Of a DNA stretch of 64,000 nucleotides, positions 51,213 to 60,430 are shown in pieces. This DNA is from Roseitalea sp. MMSF_3546. Lineage in GTDB: Bacteria > Pseudomonadota > Alphaproteobacteria > Rhizobiales > Rhizobiaceae. Both the position numbers and the translations under genes were made by a program. Where the stretch lies: the NCBI RefSeq assembly GCF_030732865.1, contig NZ_JASHKB010000002.1:1-64000 (forward strand). The letters run 5' to 3'. The first letter of the stretch is position 1. Each line of letters starts with the position of its first letter. The notes beneath the pieces are model-generated. The model saw nothing but the letters and a program-made list of their open reading frames with translations. It did no database searches and had not been told where the DNA came from.

Positions 51213-52472
51213 TCATCCAAAGCGCGTTGGCGAGAAGGGCGCAAGATCGATTTCGGGCGGCCGGCCGGTCAGCATGTCGGCGACGAGCGCGGCCGTGCCG
51301 GCCGACTGGGTCAGGCCGAGATGGCCGTGACCGAAGGCATGGACGATCCTGGCCGAGGCGCGGCTCGGCCCGATCACGGGCAGCGTGTCGGGCAAAGAGG
51401 GGCGATAGCCCATCCAGCGTGTGCCGCCGCCGGTCTTCAGGCCGGGCATCAGGCGCCGGGCATGGGCGAGCAGCGCGTCGGCACGCTTCCAGTTGGGTGG
51501 ACGGTCGAGCCCGCCCAGTTCGACTGCGCCGCCCACGCGGACCCCGCTTGCGAGCCGCGAGACGACGAAGCCCTGGCAGGAAAAGCTGACCTGGCACTTC
51601 AGGTCGAAGGCGTCGGCCGGCAGGGTGGTGTTGTAGCCGCGCTCGGTTTCCAGCGGGATGCGGTCGCCGAGCGTGCGCGCGAGCAGGTGCGACCATGCGC
51701 CGGCGGCGATGACGGCACGCGCGGCGCCGCGCGTGCCGGCACCGGTCTGGGCTGTGACGCCCGTTTCGGTCGGCCGCAGCGCGCGGATTTCGGTCCGCTC
51801 GATGGCGCCGCCCGCCTCGCGGAACCGGCCGGCCAGTGCAAGCAGGTAGTCGCGCGGATCGCAGATGTTGAACCAGCCCGGCGTGAACGCGCCATGGCGC
51901 AGATGCGTTGCGAGGCCGGGCTGGTGCGCAACGAGCCCGTCATGGGTGGTGATCAGCGTGAAATCGATGCCGCGGCGGGCGCGCTCGTCCCATTCGGGCC
52001 GGGCGGCCCTATATGACGCCTCGGTCTCGTAGACCTGCAGCTGGCCCTCGCGGCGCAGCATGGCGGCGGTGCCCGTCGCCGCCATGAAGGGCTCGAGCGC
52101 GCGCTCCGACACCGCCATCAGCGATGCCTGCGCGGCGATGCTGGCGCGGTAGCGGTCGGGCATGGAGGCGCGCCAGAAGCGGTAGAGCCAGGGCGCAAGG
52201 CGTGGCGCGTAGGCGGGTGGGATGGCGAGCGGCCCCGTCGGGTCGAGCAGCCAGCGCGGGGCTCTCGCCATGATGCCGGGCGAGGCCAGCGGCATGATCT
52301 CGGGAAAGGCGAAGGCGCCGGCATTGCCCGAAGAGGTGCCCTGGCCGACGGGGTCGCGGTCGATCACCGTCACCGCCAGCCCGCGCGCCTGGGCGGCCAG
52401 GGCGATGCTCAGCCCGATCACGCCGGCGCCGATGACCAGCAGCGTGTCGGTGCGGTGTGCGGGGTTTGCCAT
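51213..52472 (-). CDS. FAD-dependent D-amino acid/D-hydroxyproline dehydrogenase
   Basis: This 419-residue DAO-type flavoprotein has the dinucleotide motif VIGAGVIGLSIALAAQARG at 13-31, GTSSGNAGAFAFPEIMPLAS, and the C-terminal GHGHLGLTQSAGTAALVADM. It resembles DadA. In this operon it most likely oxidises cis-4-hydroxy-D-proline to the pyrroline carboxylate, between the epimerase and the DHDPS-family deaminase. It is 43 bp after that gene. Confidence 0.92.
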   Translation of the reverse strand: MANPAHRTDTLLVIGAGVIGLSIALAAQARGLAVTVIDRDPVGQGTSSGNAGAFAFPEIMPLASPGIMARAPRWLLDPTGPLAIPPAYAPRLAPWLYRFWRASMPDRYRASIAAQASLMAVSERALEPFMAATGTAAMLRREGQLQVYETEASYRAARPEWDERARRGIDFTLITTHDGLVAHQPGLATHLRHGAFTPGWFNICDPRDYLLALAGRFREAGGAIERTEIRALRPTETGVTAQTGAGTRGAARAVIAAGAWSHLLARTLGDRIPLETERGYNTTLPADAFDLKCQVSFSCQGFVVSRLASGVRVGGAVELGGLDRPPNWKRADALLAHARRLMPGLKTGGGTRWMGYRPSLPDTLPVIGPSRASARIVHAFGHGHLGLTQSAGTAALVADMLTGRPPEIDLAPFSPTRFG

Positions 52473-52515
52473 GCTCGTTCCCGTTCGCGGCAGGGCGCAG
52501 CGCGCCGGCGACCGC

Positions 52516-53409
52516 TCAGTGGCGCGTCAGGTCGGGGCGCGTGTCGATGGCGGCCTGCACGATGGCTTCGACGCGGGCGCGGTGCTCGCCGACGATCGGC
52601 AGGCGCGGCGCACGGACATGCTCGGTCGACCCCAGCGTCATCGCCTCGGCGAGCTTGATCTGCTGGACCAGATAGGTCGACACGTCCAGGTCGAGCACCG
52701 GCCGGAGCCAGCGGTAGATCTCGCGCGCCTGGGCGATGCGGCCCTGCGCGATCAGATCGTAGATCCTCTGGTTTTCCTCGGGGAAGGCGAGCGAAACGCC
52801 GGAAATCCAGCCGACCGCGCCCATCAGCAGGGCCTCCATGCCCAGATTGTCGACGCCGGTGAACACCGCATAGCGGTCGCCGAGCAGGTTGATGATCTCG
52901 GTGGTGCGGCGGATGTCGTCCGAACTCTCCTTGACCGCGACGAAGCGGTCATCGTCCGCCAGTTCGGCCATCATGTCGGGCGTGATGTCGACGCGGTAGC
53001 CGACCCGGTTCGAGTAGATCATCACCGGAAGGTCGCCGGCCGAGGCGATGGCGCGCAGATTGGCGATCGCCTCGCGCCGGTCGGTGAAGTAGATCGGCGA
53101 GGGCACGACCATCAGCCCGTCGGCGCCGGCGGCGGCCGCCTTTCTGGCCATTTCGCAGGCTTCGCGCGTGCCCGCCTCGCTGACGGTCATCAGCACCGTC
53201 CTGTCGCCGGCCACCGCCCTGCATCGCGCCAGCACCGCGAGCCGCTCGTCCTGCGAGAGCATCGGACCCTCGCCAAGGCTGCCGCAGGCGACCAGACCGG
53301 CATTGCCGGCCTCGATCTGCAGGCCGAAGCAGCGCTCCATCTCGGCATGGTCGAGACCGCCGTCCTCGGTGAACTTGGTGGTCACGGCGGGCATCATTCC
53401 CTTCCACAT
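52516..53409 (-). CDS. DHDPS-family lyase/deaminase, probably pyrroline hydroxycarboxylate deaminase
   Basis: The protein is 297 residues from the ATG at 53409. It shows the aldolase TIM-barrel pattern: GLVACGSLGEGPMLSQDER, PSPIYFTDRREAI, MIYSNRVGYRVDITPDMMAE, and the Schiff-base Lys in FVAVKESSDD. In hydroxyproline clusters this family converts 1-pyrroline-4-hydroxy-2-carboxylate to alpha-ketoglutarate semialdehyde. It is the first gene of the minus-strand hydroxyproline operon and is divergent from the GntR gene. Confidence 0.9.
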   Translation of the reverse strand: MWKGMMPAVTTKFTEDGGLDHAEMERCFGLQIEAGNAGLVACGSLGEGPMLSQDERLAVLARCRAVAGDRTVLMTVSEAGTREACEMARKAAAAGADGLMVVPSPIYFTDRREAIANLRAIASAGDLPVMIYSNRVGYRVDITPDMMAELADDDRFVAVKESSDDIRRTTEIINLLGDRYAVFTGVDNLGMEALLMGAVGWISGVSLAFPEENQRIYDLIAQGRIAQAREIYRWLRPVLDLDVSTYLVQQIKLAEAMTLGSTEHVRAPRLPIVGEHRARVEAIVQAAIDTRPDLTRH

Positions 53410-53447
53410 GGGCGGTCTCCCGATCTCGAATGGCTCCGTGGGCTGAA

Positions 53448-53483
53448 TGGTTATCGGATATTGGATATGATTTGCAATAACCA
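53448..53483. promoter_or_regulatory. Inverted repeat TGGTTAT-N22-ATAACCA, candidate GntR operator
   Basis: A perfect 7-bp inverted repeat (53448-53454 and 53477-53483) lies in the 128-bp divergent region between the DHDPS-family and GntR genes, within an unusually AT-rich patch. It is a reasonable operator for the GntR protein. Confidence 0.5.
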
Positions 53484-53537
53484 ATTGGCCGGGCTATCTC
53501 TCGCTCAGCACCGCGCAAGACCGGATCGGAAACCGCA

Positions 53538-54206
53538 ATGCCGCTGAAGGCCGTCGACATCACCAGGACCGCCTCGAGCGCCGACATCATCTGCGAGGCG
53601 TTGCGCAAGGCCATCATCTCGGGCGAGGTCGCCGATGGCGAACCGCTGCGCCAGGACGAGTTGGCGCGGCTGTTCAACACCAGCCGCATCCCGGTGCGCG
53701 AGGCGCTCACCCGGCTCGAGCAGCAGGGGCTTGTCACCCAGCAGCGCTATCGCGGCGCCACGGTCGCGAGCATCGACATCGCCGAGGTCAGCGAGATCTT
53801 CGATTTCCGCAAGCTGGTGGAAAGCGCGGTGATGCGGGCGGCGGTGCCGCGCATGCGCGCCGAAACGCTGGCCGAGGCGCGGGCCCATTGCGAGGACTTC
53901 TTCAGGTCGACCGATCCAATGCTATGGGGCGATCTGAACCGGCAGTTCCACCATACGCTCTATCGCGACAGCGGGCTCGGCTACCACCTGCAGGTGATCG
54001 GCAACACCCACGATCGCGTCGACCGCTTCACCCGCGCGCAACTGACCATGACCGACGGTATGGAACGGGCGAACCGCGAACATCAGGCGATCGTCGAGGC
54101 CTGCGAGGCGGGCGACGCCGAGCTTGCCGCCCGGCGCATCGCCGATCATGTCGAGGGCGCCAAGGCGGATCTGATCGCCTATCTGCGCGGGCGCGACAAG
54201 GCATAG
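53538..54206 (+). CDS. GntR/FadR-family regulator of the hydroxyproline genes
   Basis: This 222-residue protein has a winged helix (EALRKAIISGEVADGEPLRQ, ELARLFNTSRIPVREALTRL, about 14-75) and an FCD effector domain (about 85-210) with metal-site-type residues, such as DLNRQFHHTLYRDSG and a final ADHVEGAKADL. It is transcribed away from the epimerase operon, which it probably represses until induced. Confidence 0.92.
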   Translation: MPLKAVDITRTASSADIICEALRKAIISGEVADGEPLRQDELARLFNTSRIPVREALTRLEQQGLVTQQRYRGATVASIDIAEVSEIFDFRKLVESAVMRAAVPRMRAETLAEARAHCEDFFRSTDPMLWGDLNRQFHHTLYRDSGLGYHLQVIGNTHDRVDRFTRAQLTMTDGMERANREHQAIVEACEAGDAELAARRIADHVEGAKADLIAYLRGRDKA

Positions 54207-54220
54207 GTGCCGATTGACGT

Positions 54221-55834
54221 TCAGCCATTCCCCGCGCGGCTTCCCCATCCGCCGCCATTGGCGGTGTCGATGTCGATGACATCGCCCGGTTCGACGGCGA
54301 GGCCGCTGACGAAGGCGTGGCTCTCACGGCTGCCATCGGCGCGGGTTACCGACAGGGCGTTCGTGCCGCCGGCATCGCCGCCGTTCGAACCCCAGACCGG
54401 CACGCGGTTGCGACTGTAGCCGGCCGACAGGATCGCCGGCCCGCGCGGGCGGTAGCGCACGCTCAGGCCCCGGCCGCCGCGATGCAGGCCCTGGCCCAGG
54501 GCGCTTTCGCTAAGCCGCTTGTGCTCGACATCGATGCCGTAGCGCGCCTCGCAGATCTCCACCGGGCAGTTGAACGTCTCGCCATGGCTCGCCGAATACA
54601 TCGCATCGAGGCCGTCGCGGCTCGCGGTCGCGCCCCAGCCGCCCATTTGCGGCTCGACCATTGTGTATCTGCGGCCCGTATCGGGATGGTCGCCGGCGAT
54701 CACGGTGCCGCAGATCGAGGCGAAATGGCCGGCCGGCAGGCGCTCGGGAAAGGCGCGCGCCATGCATTGCCACAACATGTCGTAGAGCCGGATGCGGGTC
54801 TCGAAATAGTATCCGTGCGGCGCGGTGCCGGTGGCGTTAAAAATCGTGCCCGGCTCCGTGATGACCTCCAGCGGGCGGAACGAGCCGGCATTGGCGGCGA
54901 GCGTGGGATCGGTCAGCGCCCGGAAGATCATCTGCGAGGAGATCACCGCGCCGTCGCGGCTGGTGTTGTGCGGGGCGGCGCGCTGGGCCGGATTGCCGCT
55001 CAGATCGACGGTGAAGCGGTCGGGGCCGATGCGGATCGCGGCGCGCCAGAGGGCACCGTCGTCCTGTTCCTCGGTGATCGCGTAGTCGCCTTCGGGCAGG
55101 GCAGCCAGGCCGTCGCGCGCCCGGCGCTCGCCCTGGGCGAACAAATCGTCGACGGCGCGCTCGAAGGTCTCGACGCCATGGGCGGCGGCAAGGCCGGCCA
55201 CGCGCTGCGCGGCCTTGCGGCTGGCGGCGATCTGCGCCCACAGATCGCCGCGCACGAAATCGGGCAGACGCGAGTTGGCGGCGATGATGTCGAAGACCGG
55301 GTCGACCGGCTCGCCCGCCGCGAACAGCCTGACGGCGGGCAGGCGCAGCCCTTCCTGGAAGATCTCGGTCGCCGTGGTCGACATCGAGCCGGGCGTCATG
55401 CCGCCGACGTCGTTCCAATGGGCGATCGATGCGGTCCAGGCGATCGGCCGGCCGGCTGCGAAGACCGGCATGGCGATGACCACGTCATTGAGGTGCGTGA
55501 CGCCGCCATAGGCGGGATCGTTGGTGACGAACAGATCGCCGTCGCGCAGATCCTGCAGGCCGTGCAGTTCGACGATGCGCCGGACCGCCTTGTCAAGCAC
55601 GCCGACAAAGGTGGGAATGCCGGCGCCCGAGGAGACCAGTTCGCCACGTGCGTCGGTGATGCCGGTGCCGACATCGAGCACCTCGTAGATGATCGGGCTC
55701 ATCGCGGTCTTCCTGAGCACGGCGAACATCTCGTCGGCCGCCGCGGTCAGGCCGGCCTGGATTACCGACAGCGTGACCGGATCGGCGGACGCCGTGCGAT
55801 CCGATGCCGGGCCGGGCGCGGGGTTCGGCATCAT
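54221..55834 (-). CDS. Hydantoinase B/oxoprolinase subunit (second B copy)
   Basis: This 537-residue HyuB-family protein has ADEMFAVLRKTAMSPIIYEV, VTNDPAYGGVTHLNDVVIAM, NDVGGMTPGSMSTTATEIFQ and ATASRDGLDAMYSASHGETF. It is clearly homologous to the B subunit at 56682-58340 but distinct in length and sequence. No separate A partner lies beside it, so the single A subunit may serve both. It overlaps the racemase gene by 4 bp and ends the nine-gene operon. Confidence 0.92.
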   Translation of the reverse strand: MMPNPAPGPASDRTASADPVTLSVIQAGLTAAADEMFAVLRKTAMSPIIYEVLDVGTGITDARGELVSSGAGIPTFVGVLDKAVRRIVELHGLQDLRDGDLFVTNDPAYGGVTHLNDVVIAMPVFAAGRPIAWTASIAHWNDVGGMTPGSMSTTATEIFQEGLRLPAVRLFAAGEPVDPVFDIIAANSRLPDFVRGDLWAQIAASRKAAQRVAGLAAAHGVETFERAVDDLFAQGERRARDGLAALPEGDYAITEEQDDGALWRAAIRIGPDRFTVDLSGNPAQRAAPHNTSRDGAVISSQMIFRALTDPTLAANAGSFRPLEVITEPGTIFNATGTAPHGYYFETRIRLYDMLWQCMARAFPERLPAGHFASICGTVIAGDHPDTGRRYTMVEPQMGGWGATASRDGLDAMYSASHGETFNCPVEICEARYGIDVEHKRLSESALGQGLHRGGRGLSVRYRPRGPAILSAGYSRNRVPVWGSNGGDAGGTNALSVTRADGSRESHAFVSGLAVEPGDVIDIDTANGGGWGSRAGNG

Positions 55835-56661
55835 GCCGCCAGCGGCCTGGCGTCAGGATCGGCCGGCACGATGACGCGGTTGCCGAAGGCCTCGCCCTCG
55901 TCGAAGCCGCCAAAGCGCGCGATCTCGTCTTCGGACGGCGCCTCGCAGGACCATTTGCGGCTCGGCACCCAGCCGCATTGCCGCTTCAGCAGGGCGGCAT
56001 ATTCGGCCCGCTTGAGCGCGGCGGTCGACGGGTCGATCACCGGCACGCCGAGCCTTTCCTGCATCCGCGCGTGAAAGCCGACCTCCAGCGTGCAGCCCAG
56101 GATCAGCGCCTCGGCATAATCCTCCTCGACCGCCTTGCGGCCGGCCTCCATGAGGCGGCCCTCGGTGACGCAATGGTCCTTCTGAAAATCGTTCACGCCC
56201 AGGTCGACGTGGTAGAAGCCGCTCAGACGCTCGCCATGGCCATGCTCGTGCACGGTGCGCGTCATCTGATTGACCCATTTGCGCCGGCCGACGATCATGC
56301 CGAAACGGTTGGCAAGGCTCGCGGCGATCTCGCAGGAGGCCATGCAGGGCGCGGTGACGATCATGTCGCCGGATATCTCGCGCGCGTCATGGAGCGCGGT
56401 GTCGTAGAAGCAGCCGATCGCAAGGGCATCGAAGCCTTCCCTGGCCGCCGCGCGCGCCCCGCGGACGATGCCGCGCGTGACGATCGCCTCGTAGGATCGG
56501 AACTCGATATGGGTGAAGGCGCCGTCATTGTCGGGCAGGCAGGTGACGTGCACCTCCGTGCCGGGCAGCTTCACGTCCTGAGCCATCTTGGCGAAGATGG
56601 GATCGTCCGCGCCGCCATTGGCGACCGGGCTCAGATACATGATCTTCAGCGGCTGGGTCAT
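55831..56661 (-). CDS. Asp/Glu/hydantoin racemase family protein
   Basis: The protein is 276 residues from the ATG at 56661, with AGGAGGA upstream. The two-domain Asp/Glu racemase fold shows both catalytic Cys, in FDALAIGCFYDTAL and ALILGCTLEVGF. It begins LKIMYLSPVANGGADDPIF. It would interconvert enantiomers of a hydantoin or amino acid so that both can be hydrolysed by the stereoselective HyuAB enzyme. Confidence 0.9.
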   Translation of the reverse strand: MTQPLKIMYLSPVANGGADDPIFAKMAQDVKLPGTEVHVTCLPDNDGAFTHIEFRSYEAIVTRGIVRGARAAAREGFDALAIGCFYDTALHDAREISGDMIVTAPCMASCEIAASLANRFGMIVGRRKWVNQMTRTVHEHGHGERLSGFYHVDLGVNDFQKDHCVTEGRLMEAGRKAVEEDYAEALILGCTLEVGFHARMQERLGVPVIDPSTAALKRAEYAALLKRQCGWVPSRKWSCEAPSEDEIARFGGFDEGEAFGNRVIVPADPDARPLAA

Positions 56662-56681
56662 GGTCTTTCCTCCTGTGCACA

Positions 56682-58340
56682 TCAGACCGTCACGCCATAG
56701 ACCTCGCGGGCGCGTTCGGCCGTGATCAGTCCGTTTTTGACGTCGGCGCGCACGGCTTCGGGGTCGCGCCTTTTCGGATCGCCCAGGCCGCCGCCATTGC
56801 CGGTGACGACGCGGATCACGTCGTCCGTGCGGGTGGTCAGGCCAGAGACGAAGGCAAAGCGTTGCGGTGCGCCGTCCTTCGGCCGGTATTCGACATAGTT
56901 GGGCGAGCCCTCACGGCCGCCGTCGAGCGACCAGGCGGGGAATTTCGAGCGGGTGTAGCCGGCGGTCAGAAAGCCGTTGTCGGCGCGCACGCGATAGTCC
57001 ATCACGATGCCGCGCCCGCCGGTGTGCTCGCCTTCTCCGCCGGGTTCGGTGTTCAGTTCCATGCGGTCGACGTAAAGGCCGTTTCGCGCCTCGTTGATCT
57101 CGGCTGGACAGTTGTAGGTCTCGCCGTGAAAGCCGCAGAAGATGGCGCTGTTGCCGTCGGCGTTGCGGCTGGCGCCCCAGCCGCCCAGTTGCGGTTCGAT
57201 GATGGTGTACTGGCGGCCCGTGTCGGGGTGGATGCCGCCGATGAAGGTGCCGCAGACCGAGGCGAAGTGCCCCGCCGCGAGCCGGTCGGGCATATGCGGG
57301 GCCAGGCATCGCCACATCAGGTCGTAAACGCGCAGTTCGATCTCGTAGTAAAAGCCGATCGGCGCCGGCTCGGAGGCGTGGAAGACCGATCCCTCGCGCG
57401 TCAGCAGCGCGATCGGACGGAACGAGCCGCCATTGGCCGGCGAATAGGGATCGGTGAGCGACTTGAAGATCATCTGCGCGGCGACCATGACGCCGTCGCG
57501 GCTGGTGTTGACCGGATTTGGCGACTGGTCGGGATTGTCGGTCAGATCGACGGTGAAGGCGTCGTCGGTGATGGTGATCTTGACGTTGAAGATGCGCCCG
57601 TCGTCCTGCTCCTCGGAGAGTTCGAACGTGCCCTTGGGCAGGTTGGCCAGTTCCGTACGCGAGACCGTCTCGCCATAGTCCATGAAATGGTCCATGGCGG
57701 TCTTGAAGGTCCCGACACCGTATTTGCCGGCGATCTCGGCAAGGCGCCGGGCGCCGATGCGCACCGAGGCGATCGCCGCCCAGACATCGCCCTCGAGCAC
57801 GTCGGGCATGCGCGAATTGACCTTGATGATGTCGAAGACCGGCTTGATCGGCGTGCCTTCGGCGATGATCTTGACCGCCGGCAGGCGCAGGCCTTCCTGG
57901 AATATCTCGGTGGCGTCGCCCGAAAGCGAGCCGGGCGCCATGCCGCCGACATCGGAATTGTGGGCGATGTTGGCGGTCCAGGCGATCAGTTCGCCGTCGA
58001 CGAAGACCGGCATGGCGACGACGATGTCGTTGAGATGGGTGACGCCGCCATGATAGGGGTCGTTGGTGGCGAAGACGTCGCCGGGCCTGACGGCGCCCGG
58101 TTCGTCATACTTTGCCGCGATCACCTTGACCGCCTTGTCGAGCACCCCGATGAAGGCGGGAATGCCCGCGCCCGAACAGGCGATCTCGCCTTTGGCGTCG
58201 AGGATGCCGGTGCCCATGTCCAGCACCTCGTAGATGATCGAGCTCATCGCCGTCTTCTTCATCGCCGCGAACATCTCGTCGGCCGCCGATTGCAGCGAGT
58301 TCTGGATGATTTCCAGCGTGATGGGGTCGTGGGTCGTCAT
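56682..58340 (-). CDS. hyuB: Hydantoinase B/oxoprolinase subunit
   Basis: This 552-residue protein has the HyuB features: LEIIQNSLQSAADEMFAAMK, IYEVLDMGTGILDAKGEIAC, FATNDPYHGGVTHLNDIVVA and GFHGETYNCPAEINEARNGL. With HyuA it forms an ATP-dependent hydantoinase or 5-oxoprolinase that opens cyclic amides. It starts 12 bp after hyuA. The exact substrate, hydantoin, N-methylhydantoin or 5-oxoproline, is not decided by sequence. Confidence 0.93.
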   Translation of the reverse strand: MTTHDPITLEIIQNSLQSAADEMFAAMKKTAMSSIIYEVLDMGTGILDAKGEIACSGAGIPAFIGVLDKAVKVIAAKYDEPGAVRPGDVFATNDPYHGGVTHLNDIVVAMPVFVDGELIAWTANIAHNSDVGGMAPGSLSGDATEIFQEGLRLPAVKIIAEGTPIKPVFDIIKVNSRMPDVLEGDVWAAIASVRIGARRLAEIAGKYGVGTFKTAMDHFMDYGETVSRTELANLPKGTFELSEEQDDGRIFNVKITITDDAFTVDLTDNPDQSPNPVNTSRDGVMVAAQMIFKSLTDPYSPANGGSFRPIALLTREGSVFHASEPAPIGFYYEIELRVYDLMWRCLAPHMPDRLAAGHFASVCGTFIGGIHPDTGRQYTIIEPQLGGWGASRNADGNSAIFCGFHGETYNCPAEINEARNGLYVDRMELNTEPGGEGEHTGGRGIVMDYRVRADNGFLTAGYTRSKFPAWSLDGGREGSPNYVEYRPKDGAPQRFAFVSGLTTRTDDVIRVVTGNGGGLGDPKRRDPEAVRADVKNGLITAERAREVYGVTV

Positions 58341-58352
58341 GGTGCGCCTCCC

Positions 58353-60428
58353 TCAGCCCGCAATGTCGATGATGATGTTGCCATGGCCGTCCATCTTCGC
58401 GCGGCTGCCCGGATGGATGACGATCGTGGTGCCCGGATCCTCGACGATGGCCGGACCCTCGAACACCATGCCCGGCTGCAGCTTCTCGCCGTCATAGATG
58501 ATCGCCTCGTGCTCGCCCTCGAGCGCGAAGTCGACCTGGCGGGCGCCCTTGACCGCGGGGCTGGGATCGTCGTCGCCCAGCGGCCGTTCGGCGACCGTCA
58601 GCTTGCCGATCTCGGCGGCGGCGACCAGATGAATGCCGACCATCTCGACCGGCGCGTCGAGCCGGTAGGTGTATTCGCGCTCATAGGTCTCGTGGAACGC
58701 TGCCTCGATCGCCGCGACGCGCTCGGGCGTGATCGCGCCATCGTCGAGCAGCACTTCGGTCGTGTGTTCCTGGTTCTGGTAGCGGAACTTGCCGAAGCGC
58801 AGGAACGAGACCTTGTCGCCGGCAACGCCTTCGGCCTCGAACTGGGCGCGGGCGCGGTCTTCCGTTTCCGCGAACAGGGTCTCGATGGTTGCGGCATTGT
58901 CCGGGACGAGATCGGCCAGATTGGTGACGAAATAGTCGCGCCGGAGGTCCGACATCATCATGCCCCAGGCCGAAAAGACCGAGGCGCCGGCCGGCACGAC
59001 GACGCGCTTGACGCCCAGTTCCTGGGCGAGGGCGACCGCATGCATCGCCCCGCCGCCGCCGAAGGCGACGAGGGTGAAATCGCGCGGATCGAAGCCCCGA
59101 TTCAGCGAGACAAGCTTGAGCGCATTGACCATGTTGTTGTTGGCGATGCGGATGATGCCGCGCGCCGCCTCGTCGGCATCGACACCGAGCCTGTCGCCGA
59201 CGGCACGGATGGCGGTCTCGACGGCCGCCATGTCGGCGGCCACCTCGCCGCCGCAGAAATAGTCGGGGTTGATGCGGCCGAGCCGGAGGTTGGCATCAGT
59301 CGTCGTCGCCTCGGTGCCGCCGCGACCATAGGCTGCCGGGCCGGGCTGGGCGCCGGCCGATTGCGGGCCGACATGCAGCTTGCCGTAGTCGTCGACCCAG
59401 GCGATCGAACCACCGCCATTGCCGATCTCGACCAGATCGACCACCGGCACCATGATCGGATAACCGGCCGATGTGCGGTCGCGCTCGATCCAGTAGTCGG
59501 TCATGATCTTGATCTGGCCGTTCTCGATCAGCGAGCATTTCGCCGTCGTGCCACCGATATCGAGGGCGATCACGTTGGGCTCGCCGATCAGCTTGCCCAG
59601 TTCCGCCGCGCCCCAGAAACCCGAGGCGGGGCCGGACTCGACCATGGTGATCGGAATGCGCGAGACCGCCTGAAGCGAGTCGACGCCGCAGTTGGACTGC
59701 ATGATGTAGGGGCTTCCCGTAAAGCCCCGCGACTTGAGCCCATCGTCCAGGCGCTGAAGATAGCGCTCGGCGACGGGCTGCACATAGGCCGACAGCACCG
59801 CCGTGTTGGTGCGTTCGTACTCGCGCCATTCGCGCGTGATCTGGTGCGATGCGACGGCCGAAACCTCCGGCCAGAGCCGGCGGACCTCATCGAGCGCGGC
59901 CTGTTCATGGGTCGGATTGGCGTAGGAATGCAGGAAGCAGATGGCGATCGCTGCGACGCCCTCGGCCTTGAAGTCCGCTATGATCGCCGGCAGCGGCGAC
60001 AGGTCCAGCGGTGCGCGTTCCTCGCCCTTGTAGGTCATGCGCCCGGGCAGTTCGCGGCGCAGATGGCGCGGCACGAACGGGGCGGGCTTGCGATAGTGCA
60101 GGTTGAAGAAGTCCGGCCGGTTGCCGCGCGCGATCTCCAGCGTGTCGCGAAAGCCTTGCGTGGTGATCAGGCCGACCTTGACGCCCTTGCGCTCGGTCAG
60201 CGCGTTGATGACGACCGTGGTGCCGTGCGCGAGAAAGTCGATGGCGGCGGGGTCGACCCCGCCCTTCTCGAGCACGTCGAGCACGCCCTTTTCGTAGTCG
60301 GGCGGGGTGGTGTCCGACTTGGCGGTGCGGATCTGCGACTGGCCGGTCGCGGTGTCGGTCTCGAACACCACAAGATCGGTGAACGTTCCGCCGACATCGG
60401 TTGCAACGCGCGTCGTTTTCGTCGACAT
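58353..60428 (-). CDS. hyuA: Hydantoinase A/oxoprolinase subunit
   Basis: This 691-residue ASKHA-fold protein begins with the phosphate motif TRVATDVGGTFTDLVVFE and continues FLAHGTTVVINALTERKGVK, NVIALDIGGTTAKCSLIENG and LVAFGGGGAMHAVALAQELG, the second actin-like half. It supplies the ATP-dependent activity of the enzyme with the B subunit. It begins 2 bp after the GAF gene stop, in the transport and hydrolysis operon. Confidence 0.94.
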   Translation of the reverse strand: MSTKTTRVATDVGGTFTDLVVFETDTATGQSQIRTAKSDTTPPDYEKGVLDVLEKGGVDPAAIDFLAHGTTVVINALTERKGVKVGLITTQGFRDTLEIARGNRPDFFNLHYRKPAPFVPRHLRRELPGRMTYKGEERAPLDLSPLPAIIADFKAEGVAAIAICFLHSYANPTHEQAALDEVRRLWPEVSAVASHQITREWREYERTNTAVLSAYVQPVAERYLQRLDDGLKSRGFTGSPYIMQSNCGVDSLQAVSRIPITMVESGPASGFWGAAELGKLIGEPNVIALDIGGTTAKCSLIENGQIKIMTDYWIERDRTSAGYPIMVPVVDLVEIGNGGGSIAWVDDYGKLHVGPQSAGAQPGPAAYGRGGTEATTTDANLRLGRINPDYFCGGEVAADMAAVETAIRAVGDRLGVDADEAARGIIRIANNNMVNALKLVSLNRGFDPRDFTLVAFGGGGAMHAVALAQELGVKRVVVPAGASVFSAWGMMMSDLRRDYFVTNLADLVPDNAATIETLFAETEDRARAQFEAEGVAGDKVSFLRFGKFRYQNQEHTTEVLLDDGAITPERVAAIEAAFHETYEREYTYRLDAPVEMVGIHLVAAAEIGKLTVAERPLGDDDPSPAVKGARQVDFALEGEHEAIIYDGEKLQPGMVFEGPAIVEDPGTTIVIHPGSRAKMDGHGNIIIDIAG

Positions 60429-60430
60429 GG

